From: SFEB01 sp964612455
Lineage (GTDB): Bacteria > Bacillota > Clostridia > Christensenellales > CAG-314
NCBI GenBank assembly: GCA_964612455.1
Contig: CAZTCB010000007.1
Span: forward strand, 1-48,167
Length of the DNA stretch: 48,167 nt
Reading direction: 5' to 3'
Below are positions 34,625 to 42,698 of this stretch, in pieces. Each line of letters begins with the position of its first letter. Position 1 is the first letter of the stretch. The notes beneath the pieces were generated by a model. The model saw nothing but the letters and a program-made list of their open reading frames with translations. It did not search any database and was not told where the DNA came from. A program made the position numbers and the translations under genes.

Positions 34625-36421
34625 ATGACAAAAAAGATTTTTAGGTTCATCAGTTTAACTACGGCGATAGTCATGACGGTTTCTTTACTCGTCGGTTGCG
34701 CTTTGTTTCCGATAAATGAAGAACGTTATCGTGACCAGTCCGCCATCACGGTAGGCAACGAAACGATAAGCGTGGCGGCGTTTCAGGATTTTTATACCAA
34801 CACGCTGAGTCAGTATTTGTCGTCCGGTTACGACATTCAGACCGTATGGGACAGTCTCGGCGAGCAGCTGTTGCTCAACTACGTTATTCTCAACGAAATA
34901 AAGGGTGACTCGACGTGGGTTAAATCCGCGCAGGGTTCCGCTTATGCGGATTTGGTCGCCGCTCATCCCTCCGCCGAGTATTTGAGAGACGCGGGCGACA
35001 TGGAGCTTTTGCTTAAAAACGTGCGTCAGTCTTTGTATACGAGCCTCGATGACCTGACCGAAACCGAGTTGTCAAACAAATACGAATTAAACGACGCGGA
35101 AGAAGAAACGGACAGGACCTTGAATATTCTCGAACCCGTCGGTAGTTTGTCCGCCGCCGATTTCAACGACGACGTCGACGAAATAGACGAGTATCTCGAC
35201 AAATTCAGATCATGCGAATTGACTTTGACCGCAATCGTAGAAAACTACGTGTTCGATACCGCGACGGACGGCAGTAAACTCGACGCCGTTTTGGAGACTA
35301 TAAACAAGCGCGTAGTACAGGACGACGGAGTAGAAGAAGGCGACGAGGGTTACAAGACGATTTCCGCAAGCGAGTACGTCGAAGCTCAAAGAATCGCTCT
35401 GACCAGTATGGCGCGTACCGTAAAGGACAGCTATTACGGCTGGACGATGGAAAAGTTTCTCGACTATCAGCTTGACGGCGCTATACTTTCCCGTCTTGCT
35501 CAGGAGTATGCCGAGAAATATTACACCGATATCGAAAACGTAATAAAAACTCGTTTGAGTGAAAAACTTGCCAACCTTAAGGCTGAAAAAGAGGCTTATT
35601 ACAAACTTTATCCGAGTACGTTTGCGAGCGACGTGACGGCTCTCGACGACGATACGTTTTTGTATTACGTCCCGGCGGAGTACGCGGAAGAATACGTGTT
35701 CGTCAAAAACTTGCTCGTCAAGTTTACGGACGAACAAACCGAAAAACTCGCTTATTACGAACAATTCGGCAAAGAAAGCAAAGAGTATATTTCTTATCGC
35801 AACAGCCTCGCGGCGGAACTCGTATTGAAAGATTACGACGCTGACGAAAAAGAAATTGCAAATATTTTTAAGCTCGACGCACAAGGCAATCTCGTGTTGG
35901 ACGACAGCGTTTTAAAGACTTCGCTCGATGCTCTTGATTCGATGTCGGTTAAAGAACGCAACACCGCTTTCGTAAAGCTCATCGACAGATACAACGAAGA
36001 TCCCGGTATGCAGGGCGCCGCGCATGATTACGTTTTGAGAATAGACGAGTCCGACGTCGCAGGCACTGCCGATAGTTGGGTGGCGGAATTTGCAGCCGCC
36101 GGCAGAGAGGCGTTTAACGAAGACGGCATAGGCAGTTGGCGTATTGCGGTTACCGATTACGGTGTGCATATCGTTTACGTCAGCGGGTACGTTCAGGCAG
36201 AAACGTTTGATTTTGACGATGCGGAACAGCTTTATACTCCCGGTACGTCGACCTACCGTTTCTTTAAGGCGTATTACGACGACGTCAAAGACGACCTTTA
36301 CGACCATATGTTTGAAGAGATTCTTGAATCTTACTTTGAGAACGGCAGGATTTCCGTTAACGACAAGGTGATGAAGAAACTCCTCGAAGAGTACGGGTTT
36401 GAACTGAATTGGGACATTTAA
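34625..36421 (+). CDS. PrsA/SurA-like peptidyl-prolyl isomerase lipoprotein (probable)
   Basis: 598 aa. A lipoprotein signal with lipobox LVGC makes C25 the lipidated residue, placing the protein on the outer face of the membrane. Residues ~37-95 (ITVGNETISVAAFQDFY...ILNEI) look like the SurA/PrsA N-terminal chaperone domain. Near 465-525 a degenerate parvulin region is suggested by HDYVLRI and IGSWRIAVTDYGVHIVYV. A PrsA/SurA-type foldase commonly follows mfd in Bacillota. It is roughly twice the length of B. subtilis PrsA because of a long acidic helical insert (~130-460). The parvulin assignment is tentative. Confidence 0.7.
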   Translation: MTKKIFRFISLTTAIVMTVSLLVGCALFPINEERYRDQSAITVGNETISVAAFQDFYTNTLSQYLSSGYDIQTVWDSLGEQLLLNYVILNEIKGDSTWVKSAQGSAYADLVAAHPSAEYLRDAGDMELLLKNVRQSLYTSLDDLTETELSNKYELNDAEEETDRTLNILEPVGSLSAADFNDDVDEIDEYLDKFRSCELTLTAIVENYVFDTATDGSKLDAVLETINKRVVQDDGVEEGDEGYKTISASEYVEAQRIALTSMARTVKDSYYGWTMEKFLDYQLDGAILSRLAQEYAEKYYTDIENVIKTRLSEKLANLKAEKEAYYKLYPSTFASDVTALDDDTFLYYVPAEYAEEYVFVKNLLVKFTDEQTEKLAYYEQFGKESKEYISYRNSLAAELVLKDYDADEKEIANIFKLDAQGNLVLDDSVLKTSLDALDSMSVKERNTAFVKLIDRYNEDPGMQGAAHDYVLRIDESDVAGTADSWVAEFAAAGREAFNEDGIGSWRIAVTDYGVHIVYVSGYVQAETFDFDDAEQLYTPGTSTYRFFKAYYDDVKDDLYDHMFEEILESYFENGRISVNDKVMKKLLEEYGFELNWDI

Positions 36422-36424
36422 GAT

Positions 36425-36459
36425 AAAAAAAAATCGTTGAGCAATCAACGATTTTTTTT
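36425..36459 (+). terminator. Intrinsic terminator after the PrsA-like gene
   Basis: AAATCGTTGA (36431-36440) pairs with TCAACGATTT (36445-36454) around GCAA, followed by a T run; an A run precedes it. Confidence 0.92.
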
Positions 36460-36474
36460 GTGTCGGAATATCCG

Positions 36475-36503
36475 TTGACAAAAAAATCTTTCGGTGATAT
36501 AGT
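36475..36503 (+). promoter_or_regulatory. Promoter giving a leaderless transcript of the Cys-rich peptide
   Basis: TTGACA (36475-36480) and TATAGT (36498-36503), 17-bp spacer. The ATG at 36510 is exactly 7 nt after the end of the -10 box, where transcription itself is expected to begin. Confidence 0.8.
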
Positions 36504-36509
36504 TTTAAT

Positions 36510-36788
36510 ATGAAAAAATCGGTCAAAGCGGTAAGTTTTATCCTCGTTTTGGCAGTCGTTGTCCTTATTTGTACGCTTGTCTTGGGTGCGATGCACTTTA
36601 CATGCTGTCATGGCGACGACTGTCCTATATGCGCGGGGCTTGAAAAGAGCAGGTATTGTTACTTGTTCGTCGTTTGTTGCGCCGTTTTGACTGCCGTTTT
36701 TACCTGTCGGAAAGTTTTAAAACACGGCGGGCTTTGCGATAGTCCTTTCTTTTCTTTGGTTTCTTTAAAAATTAAATTATCGGCTTAA
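36510..36788 (+). CDS. Small Cys-rich membrane peptide next to zinc transporter genes
   Basis: 92 aa with two hydrophobic helices (~8-28 and ~50-66) separated by a short loop bearing C32-C33-H34 and C38-x2-C41 (TCCHGDDCPIC), an obvious soft-metal ligand set. More Cys residues (50, 56, 57, 66, 76) occur in and after the second helix. It has a good promoter but no Shine-Dalgarno, and the ATG coincides with the predicted transcription start. It precedes znuA by 134 nt. A role in zinc sensing, delivery or storage at the membrane is inference from neighbourhood and ligands. I recall similar small HxCxxxxCPxC proteins beside zinc transporters in Clostridia, without a defined function. Confidence 0.75.
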   Translation: MKKSVKAVSFILVLAVVVLICTLVLGAMHFTCCHGDDCPICAGLEKSRYCYLFVVCCAVLTAVFTCRKVLKHGGLCDSPFFSLVSLKIKLSA

Positions 36789-36922
36789 AAATCCTCTGTT
36801 TAAATCGTTACGTTAAAAAAGGCGGCAAATTTTTTGCGCCCGTTTTTGCGTACTTTCATATTGTAAAATCGAAAGAAAGTTGATTTTGCAAACCGATTTG
36901 GTTTAAAAGAGGAGGATTTTGA

Positions 36923-37897
36923 ATGAAAAAAAATGCGCGTTTTTTAGCGTTTTTATTGGTTTTTTTAATTATTTTTACAATGCTCGTCGGTTGCGACGCG
37001 GCTGACAGAAAAAAAGATTTGGTGATTGTTTGTACGATTTTTCCCGTTTATGACTGGATGCGCAACGTCGTCGGCGAAAACGAGGACGTCGACGTGGTGC
37101 TGTTGTTGGACGACGGCATCGATTTGCACAATTTTCAACCCACAATGGACGACATGGCATTGATAAGCGATTGCGACGTATTCGTATACGTGGGCGGAGA
37201 GTCGGACGATTGGGCGGAGGACGTTTTTGCGGTTGTAAAAAACGACGAAATGACGAAAGTAAACTTGCTCGATGTTTTGGGAGATAAGGCGCGCGAGGAG
37301 GAAGAGGTTAAAGAGGACGCCGACGGGCATGAACACGAGCATGACGAAAAAGAGTACGACGAGCACGTATGGCTGTCTCTAAAAAATGCGGAAATTTTCG
37401 TTAACGAATTTGCCGAAATATTGGCGGATAAAGATGCGAAAAACGCCGAAAAATATAAAAACAACGCGGCAGAATACGTCTTAAAACTATCGGCGATAGA
37501 CTCGGACTATGCCTATGAGGTGACTAATGCCGACGTAAAAACGTTGGTTTTTGCGGATAGGTTTCCTTTCTTGTACTTATGTAAGGATTACGGATTGAAA
37601 TATTACGCCGCGTTTAACGGGTGTTCTACCGAGACTCGGGCAGATATACAGACGATAACTTTTCTTGCGGGTAAAATCGACGAACTCGGTTTGAAATGCA
37701 TTTTACAGATAGAGGGACAGACTCACGATATCGCGGTTTCGGTTAAAAACGCAACTAAATCGAAAAACCAGTCGGTGCTGAGCCTTAACTCTTTGCAGTC
37801 TGTTACGGCAAAAGAAATTGCCGACGGAGTCACTTATCTTTCGGTCATGCAATCTAATCTTGACGTGTTGAAAATCGCGCTGAAAAACGGAGGTTGA
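36923..37897 (+). CDS. znuA: Zinc ABC transporter substrate-binding lipoprotein
   Basis: 324 aa. Signal peptide with lipobox MLVGC (lipidated C24). Cluster A-1 metal-binding fold: H69 in DLHNFQP, a His/Glu-rich loop (136-148, with HEHEHDEKEYDEH) typical of zinc-specific members, and H148 of DEHVW. The position of the usual third histidine is aspartate (D212 in ADRFPFLYL), a variant I also associate with clostridial homologues. It captures Zn2+ outside the membrane and delivers it to ZnuB. A good GAGGAGG precedes the ATG. Confidence 0.92.
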   Translation: MKKNARFLAFLLVFLIIFTMLVGCDAADRKKDLVIVCTIFPVYDWMRNVVGENEDVDVVLLLDDGIDLHNFQPTMDDMALISDCDVFVYVGGESDDWAEDVFAVVKNDEMTKVNLLDVLGDKAREEEEVKEDADGHEHEHDEKEYDEHVWLSLKNAEIFVNEFAEILADKDAKNAEKYKNNAAEYVLKLSAIDSDYAYEVTNADVKTLVFADRFPFLYLCKDYGLKYYAAFNGCSTETRADIQTITFLAGKIDELGLKCILQIEGQTHDIAVSVKNATKSKNQSVLSLNSLQSVTAKEIADGVTYLSVMQSNLDVLKIALKNGG

Positions 37898-37902
37898 GCA
37901 AA

Positions 37903-38619
37903 ATGGCGTATCTGACCGTAAAAAATCTGAGTCTCGGTTACGACAACAGGATTGTGGCGAAAGACATAGATTTTGTCGTCAACAAGGGCGATTACCTTTG
38001 CGTCGTCGGAGAAAACGGCTCCGGCAAAAGTACTTTGATGAAGACGTTGCTCGGCTTAAAGAGTCCGTTGTCGGGAGTTATTGAGTTTGGCGACGGTTTA
38101 AAAAGAAATGAAATAGGGTATTTGCCTCAACAGACCGTGGTGCAGAGGGATTTTCCCGCGTCGGTGTACGAGGTGGTTTTGTCGGGGTGTGTAGGCAAAA
38201 ACGGCTGGAAACCGTTTTACTCTGCCGCCGATAAAGCTCTCGCGAGAGAAAATATCGACAAAATGGGTATAGCCGATATCTCGAACAAATGTTACAGGGA
38301 CCTTTCGGGAGGTCAACAGCAGCGGGTTTTGTTGGCGCGAGCTCTTTGCGCGACGAGAAAAGTTTTGTTGCTCGACGAACCCGTAGCGGGGCTCGACCCT
38401 CGCGTCACGGCGGAAATGTACCGCATTATCTCGCAATTGAATGAGGACGGGGTGACGATAATAATGATATCTCACGACATCGCGGCGGCGGTAAAGTATG
38501 CCTCGCATGTGTTGCATGTCAGCCATAGTCCGTTGTTTTTCGGCACGAAAGAAGAATATATTGCAAGTGACGTCGGAAAGTTTTTCTTTAAAACGGAGGC
38601 GAAAAATGACGATATTTGA
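37903..38619 (+). CDS. znuC: Zinc ABC transporter ATP-binding protein
   Basis: 238 aa from the ATG at 37903, 9 nt after CGGAGG; the in-frame TTG at 37894 overlaps the znuA stop and is too close to it. Walker A GENGSGKST (36-44), signature LSGGQQQR, Walker B LLLDEPVAGLD and the switch histidine in ISHD are all intact. It powers zinc import with ZnuB. The Q-loop is LPQQT. The end overlaps znuB by 14 nt. Confidence 0.94.
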   Translation: MAYLTVKNLSLGYDNRIVAKDIDFVVNKGDYLCVVGENGSGKSTLMKTLLGLKSPLSGVIEFGDGLKRNEIGYLPQQTVVQRDFPASVYEVVLSGCVGKNGWKPFYSAADKALARENIDKMGIADISNKCYRDLSGGQQQRVLLARALCATRKVLLLDEPVAGLDPRVTAEMYRIISQLNEDGVTIIMISHDIAAAVKYASHVLHVSHSPLFFGTKEEYIASDVGKFFFKTEAKNDDI

Positions 38620-39463
38620 AAAACTGCAAACGTATTTTCAGTTTGATTTCGTAAAGCGTGCTTTTATCGTAGGCGTTTTGGTGGCTTTGTGCGCCGCACT
38701 GCTCGGCGTTATTCTCGTATTAAAGCGGTTTTCGTTTATCGGCGACGGTTTGTCGCACGTCGCGTTTGGCGCGATGGCTGTAGCGGGAGTCGTAGGCGTG
38801 ACCAACGAAATGGTTATCGTAATGCCGGTCACTATCGTTTGCGCTGTTATTTTGCTTTGCGGTGACGAAAACGGCAAAATCAAAGGCGACGCCGTAGTGG
38901 CGTTGATTTCCGTCAGCGCGTTGGCGATAGGATATCTAATACTTAACGTGTTTTCTTCGTCGACGGGTTCTTCAAACATCTCGGGGGACGTGTGCAGTAC
39001 CTTGTTTGGTTCTACTTCTATCCTTACGTTGTCCGAGGGCGAAGTGTGGTTGTGCGTCGCGTTGTCGGTGACGGTGATAGCAATGTATCTGCTTTTTTAC
39101 AACAAAATTTTTGCCATGACTTTCGACGAAAGTTTTGCGAGGGCTATCGGCACGAAAGTAAAAACGTATAATGCGATAGTTGCCGTGACGACCGCCGTAA
39201 TAATCGTTTTGGCAATGAATCTTGTCGGTTCTTTACTTATTTCCGCATTGGTGATATTTCCCGCACTGTCGGCGATGCGTGTTTTTAAGAGTTTTAAATC
39301 CGTTACCGTGTGCAGTGCAGTCGTATCGGTGGTGTGTGCGGTGGTAGGATTGTTGGCGTCGATATTGTTCGGTACGCCGGTGGGCTCTACCATTGTTGCT
39401 GCGGATTTGATTTGTTTCGGCGTATTTAGCGTCGCGGGGTTGGTAAAAGGAGGAAAAAAATGA
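38606..39463 (+). CDS. znuB: Zinc ABC transporter permease
   Basis: 285 aa from the ATG at 38606, preceded by CGGAGG within znuC. A longer frame to 38498 lies inside znuC and lacks a ribosome site. ABC-3 family membrane protein with about eight helices: LLGVILVLKRFSFIGDGLSHVAFG is the conserved start of the fold, and SLLISALVIFPALSAMR the conserved C-terminal part. It forms the transmembrane channel of the ZnuABC importer. The stop overlaps the start of the following lipoprotein gene (ATGA). Confidence 0.93.
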   Translation: MTIFEKLQTYFQFDFVKRAFIVGVLVALCAALLGVILVLKRFSFIGDGLSHVAFGAMAVAGVVGVTNEMVIVMPVTIVCAVILLCGDENGKIKGDAVVALISVSALAIGYLILNVFSSSTGSSNISGDVCSTLFGSTSILTLSEGEVWLCVALSVTVIAMYLLFYNKIFAMTFDESFARAIGTKVKTYNAIVAVTTAVIIVLAMNLVGSLLISALVIFPALSAMRVFKSFKSVTVCSAVVSVVCAVVGLLASILFGTPVGSTIVAADLICFGVFSVAGLVKGGKK

Positions 39464-39891
39464 AAGTTATCAACAAATTTTTAGTTGTTATTTTGACGTT
39501 TTGCATGTTATTTGCTTTGGTAGGTTGCGTTGACGACAATGAACCGAGCGGAAAGGATGGCGACGACGATAAAAAAATCGACTTCGATTTGACTGCAATG
39601 GAGCCAAATATGACGTACGCCATGTTTCAAAATTTAAATTTAAACACCGACGAGTATCTCAATAAAAGGTTTAAGATACCGGGGACGTATTATTTGTCCG
39701 AGGGTTTGCATACCGTTTGGTTTTCGGACGCGTGTTGCTCGGAGTACATTGAGTTTAAGTTGAAAAACGCGGACGCAGAGTATCCCGACTCGTACGATTA
39801 CGTGATTATTACCGGCGTTGGCGGACAAAGAACCATAGACGGGGTACGGCATTTTTATTTGTACAATGCCGAGATAGTCGGAATAAATTGA
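39460..39891 (+). CDS. Small lipoprotein with a vicinal-cysteine motif, last gene of the zinc operon
   Basis: 143 aa. Lipobox ALVGC gives a lipidated C23, followed by an acidic Gly/Asp linker (24-45). The mature domain (~50-143) looks like a small beta-barrel, possibly OB-fold, with EYLNKRFKIPGTYYLSEG, then SDACCSEYIEF (C92-C93) and DYVIITGVGGQRT. The start overlaps the znuB stop by 4 nt (ATGA), so it belongs to the zinc operon. C92-C93 with H84 could bind metal. I recall similar CC-containing OB-like domains beside metal transporters, but no established function. Role inferred: extracellular zinc binding or hand-over. Confidence 0.75.
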   Translation: MKVINKFLVVILTFCMLFALVGCVDDNEPSGKDGDDDKKIDFDLTAMEPNMTYAMFQNLNLNTDEYLNKRFKIPGTYYLSEGLHTVWFSDACCSEYIEFKLKNADAEYPDSYDYVIITGVGGQRTIDGVRHFYLYNAEIVGIN

Positions 39892-39933
39892 TTTTGCGTA
39901 TAAAAAAAGCAAAGTAGCACACAATAAGAATAC

Positions 39934-40042
39934 CAAGTTTGCCGTGACCCGAGCGTGCATTCGCGTCGAGCGGTTTCGTTTTGCAAAACTTGTTTAAAGC
40001 GGTGACAAAAGTCGTAAAAATACGATTGTTTGTCGCCGCTTT
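39934..40042 (+). other. Structured intergenic region with two tandem hairpins
   Basis: The 214-nt gap before the flippase gene holds an outer pair CAAGTTTGC (39934-39942) / GCAAAACTTG (39983-39992) with one bulge. It is followed by a long hairpin AAAGCGGTGACAAA (39996-40009) / TTTGTCGCCGCTTT (40029-40042), with one G-T wobble and an inner TCGTA/TACGA stem capped by AAAA. No clean T run follows on either strand, so simple termination is uncertain. The rest of the gap shows nothing recognisable. Confidence 0.55.
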
Positions 40043-40105
40043 GTGTTTGTTGCCGTTTTTAGCCGCCGAGCGTTAAAATCGTCGATAAATGCATATATTA
40101 ATGGC

Positions 40106-41695
40106 ATGAAAACGTCCAAAAAAAATAATACTTTTTTAACCGGTGCGCTGATACTGACGGCGGGCGGGGTGATTGCAAAAATACTCGGCGCAGTGTATCG
40201 TATACCGCTTACCAATTTGTTGGGAAGTTATGCGATAGGGTTGTATCAATTGGTTTTTCCGTTGTATACGTTGCTCATTACCGTGAGCATGGGGTTTTGC
40301 GTAGCTGTCAGCAGGACGATAGCGAGAGAAAGACGGCTAAACGGGTGTGCGGATTGCGGAAAAATACTGCGTTGCGCGTTGATTGCGCTCGGCGGGATAG
40401 GCGCCGTGTTGTCAGTATTGCTTTTCGTCCTTGCCAAACCGATAGCGACTATTCAGGGCAATGCCAACGTGGCGGACGGGTACAGAATACTGTCCCCTGC
40501 GGTACTCTTCGTTTGTTTGTCGGGCGCGTTGAGAGGGTATTTTCAGGGGCAAATGGATATGCGCCCCACCGCCGTCAGTCAGGTGGTCGAACAGGTAGTA
40601 AAACTCGTGCTCGGATTGACTTTCGCGGGGTTGTTTTTGCCCGACGAGTTGCGCGCGGTTAACGGAGCGATATTGGCGGTAACTTTGTCTGAAGGTATAT
40701 CGCTGGCTGTTTTTGTCGTTTATTTCGTCGTCGGTAAAAAAGGGGAAAAGAGGATAGCGTCGCTCGCGGGGACGACGATTGACAAAAAAATTTACGCAAC
40801 CTTGTTTAAGGCGGCGTTGCCGGTCACATGCGCAGGCGTGCTGGCACCATTGTCGCAACTTGTCGACAGTGCGTTGATACTTAAATTTTTAACAAACGAC
40901 GCTACCCGTCTATACGGAATATGGAGCGGCGCAGTACATTCTTTGTTTGTTATGCCCGCAACTTTGTCGGCGGGGATAAGCGCGGCAATCCTACCGGACG
41001 TAAGCGGTGATATCGTCGTCGGCAATATAGAAGGCGCCAACAAAAAAGTGAATACGGCGTTTAAACTCAACAACGTAATCGTCTTGCCTTGCGTAACGGG
41101 GTTTTTGTTTCTTTCTGCCCCGATAGTCAGATTGTTGTACGGCGGATTGCCGCAAGATGACCTCTACGTTGCCGCATGGCTGTTGTCGGCCGTGTCGGCG
41201 GGGACTTTGCTGTTGTGTTATGCGGGGACGTTTAATTCGGTGATGCAAGGCGCGGGGAAAGAATACGTTTCGTTGGTGTTTGTCGCCTCGTCAATCGTCG
41301 TGCGCACCGTAACCAACGCGATTTTGTTGCAAAATAAAAAAGTAGGCATATTTGCTATTGCTTTTTCTACGATTTTGTGTTATCTTGTTAGTGTGGTTTT
41401 AAGTTTGACGTACCTAAGGAAAAAAGTCGGGATAAAACTCGACCTTTGGGGGACTTTTACCAAGCCGTTGGCGGCATGCCTTGCAATGGTTGCGGTGATA
41501 ATGCTCGTGCGGACGTTTGCGGGCGAGTTGTTAAACGGTACGGTCGGCACTATCGTCGTAATCGGTTTTTGCGCGGCGGTGTACTGCGTTGCTGTGGTCG
41601 CGCTCGGGGTTTTTGACGGATTGTTGCCGGCATTGGCTAAAAAACTAAGATACGGAGGAAAAAAATATGCAGATACAGACGCCGACAAACAGTAA
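40106..41695 (+). CDS. MurJ/SpoVB-family flippase (YabM-like)
   Basis: 529 aa from the ATG at 40106; an in-frame TTG at 40043 would start inside the upstream hairpin and add a non-conserved 21 residues. About 14 transmembrane helices of the MOP exporter superfamily (polysaccharide synthase/MurJ group), starting FLTGALILTAGGVIAKILGA and VYRIPLTNLLG, as in SpoVB and YabM. It probably flips lipid-linked precursors of peptidoglycan, cortex or another polymer. The position before mazG matches B. subtilis yabM-yabN. No Shine-Dalgarno precedes it; a TATATT box ends 6 nt before the ATG. Confidence 0.85.
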   Translation: MKTSKKNNTFLTGALILTAGGVIAKILGAVYRIPLTNLLGSYAIGLYQLVFPLYTLLITVSMGFCVAVSRTIARERRLNGCADCGKILRCALIALGGIGAVLSVLLFVLAKPIATIQGNANVADGYRILSPAVLFVCLSGALRGYFQGQMDMRPTAVSQVVEQVVKLVLGLTFAGLFLPDELRAVNGAILAVTLSEGISLAVFVVYFVVGKKGEKRIASLAGTTIDKKIYATLFKAALPVTCAGVLAPLSQLVDSALILKFLTNDATRLYGIWSGAVHSLFVMPATLSAGISAAILPDVSGDIVVGNIEGANKKVNTAFKLNNVIVLPCVTGFLFLSAPIVRLLYGGLPQDDLYVAAWLLSAVSAGTLLLCYAGTFNSVMQGAGKEYVSLVFVASSIVVRTVTNAILLQNKKVGIFAIAFSTILCYLVSVVLSLTYLRKKVGIKLDLWGTFTKPLAACLAMVAVIMLVRTFAGELLNGTVGTIVVIGFCAAVYCVAVVALGVFDGLLPALAKKLRYGGKKYADTDADKQ

Positions 41696-42698
41696 GAAAT
41701 ACGTCGTTATCGACGGAAAAACATTGACGAAAAAAGACGTTTCGGTGCCTTGCGATTTGTTGATAAACGACTTTTGCGAAAGCGCAAAGGTTGTTTTGGA
41801 CGAGTGCTTTAAAGGCGGCGAAGCGTTTTATTTTAACGGAGAATGGATAAAAACTTCTCTGACTGCCTTGCCGCCGTGCGACACGGTATTTATTCCCAAG
41901 GTGAGTTATCTCGATAAAAAACATTTTTCGTACGAGGATTGTATCGATATTTTGAGTTTTTTGCGCAGTCCCGACGGCTGTCCTTGGGATAGAGAACAGA
42001 CGGCGTCGTCAATAAAGGCAAACATTATAGAAGAAGCGTACGAACTCGTAGACGCTATAGATTTAAACAGTGTTTTAAAGATGACAGAAGAAACGGGGGA
42101 CGTTTTGTTGCAGGCAATGTTTGTGTCTCTGGCAGAGGAGACGCGCGGCACTTTCGGAGCGCAGGAGGTATACGACGGATTGTGTACCAAGCTTATTTCG
42201 CGACACACGCATATTTTCGGTCGCGACAAGGCGGTTGACGGCAACGAGGCTCTGGACGTGTGGGAAGCAAATAAAAATAAAGAAAAACGTTTTGACACCT
42301 ACACCGAAAATCTCGACGACGTCCCGCAAGGAATGACGGCGTTGATGCGCGCTCAAAAGGTGAGCAAGCGAGCGTCTAAAGCGGGTTTTGACTGGAAAAA
42401 CGTAGACGGGGTACTGGCAAAGTGCTTGGAGGAGTTGTCCGAAGTGACTTTTGCAATGGAAGAACTCGGTAAAAAAGAGGTTGAAGAAGAGATAGGCGAT
42501 TTGCTGTTTAGTATCGTCAATCTGTGTCGTTTTCTCGACGTGTCGGCGGAAGTGGCTTTGACTGCCGCGACTAACAAGTTTATCCGTCGTTTTGACAGGG
42601 TAGAGAAAAAACTCGCCGCCGACGGAAAAACTTTTGCCGATTTGCGTGACGACGAGTATTTTGACAGACTCTGGACGGAGGCTAAAAAGGGTGATTGA
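41667..42698 (+). CDS. mazG: MazG nucleotide pyrophosphohydrolase with a short N-terminal remnant (YabN-like)
   Basis: 343 aa. Two MazG domains lie in tandem: the first (~95-215) begins LRSPDGCPWDREQTASSI with the metal-binding EEAYE...EETGD set, the second (~235-340) has EELSEVTFAMEEL and EEEIGDLLFS. They hydrolyse nucleoside triphosphates to monophosphates, removing abnormal or excess NTPs. The first ~90 residues (to DTVFIPKVSYLDKK) resemble only the end of the tetrapyrrole methylase domain fused to MazG in B. subtilis YabN; the methylase itself is missing. The ATG has GGAGG 7 nt upstream and overlaps the flippase gene by 29 nt. Confidence 0.9.
   Translation: MQIQTPTNSKKYVVIDGKTLTKKDVSVPCDLLINDFCESAKVVLDECFKGGEAFYFNGEWIKTSLTALPPCDTVFIPKVSYLDKKHFSYEDCIDILSFLRSPDGCPWDREQTASSIKANIIEEAYELVDAIDLNSVLKMTEETGDVLLQAMFVSLAEETRGTFGAQEVYDGLCTKLISRHTHIFGRDKAVDGNEALDVWEANKNKEKRFDTYTENLDDVPQGMTALMRAQKVSKRASKAGFDWKNVDGVLAKCLEELSEVTFAMEELGKKEVEEEIGDLLFSIVNLCRFLDVSAEVALTAATNKFIRRFDRVEKKLAADGKTFADLRDDEYFDRLWTEAKKGD

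Noticed and set aside
36821..36846. Terminator between the Cys-rich peptide and znuA
   Set aside because: GGC-G-GCAAA / TTTGC-GCC forms only a bulged 8-bp stem and the T run is interrupted; not convincing enough to list, though a weak stop is possible.
36789..36922. Zur operator upstream of znuA
   Set aside because: TTTAA and TTAAA arms around 36798-36816 resemble a palindrome only at the ends; no match to the known Zur box is clear.
38498..38605. Upstream extension of znuB
   Set aside because: It lies within znuC in another frame, has no ribosome site and is not membrane-like; the ATG at 38606 follows CGGAGG.
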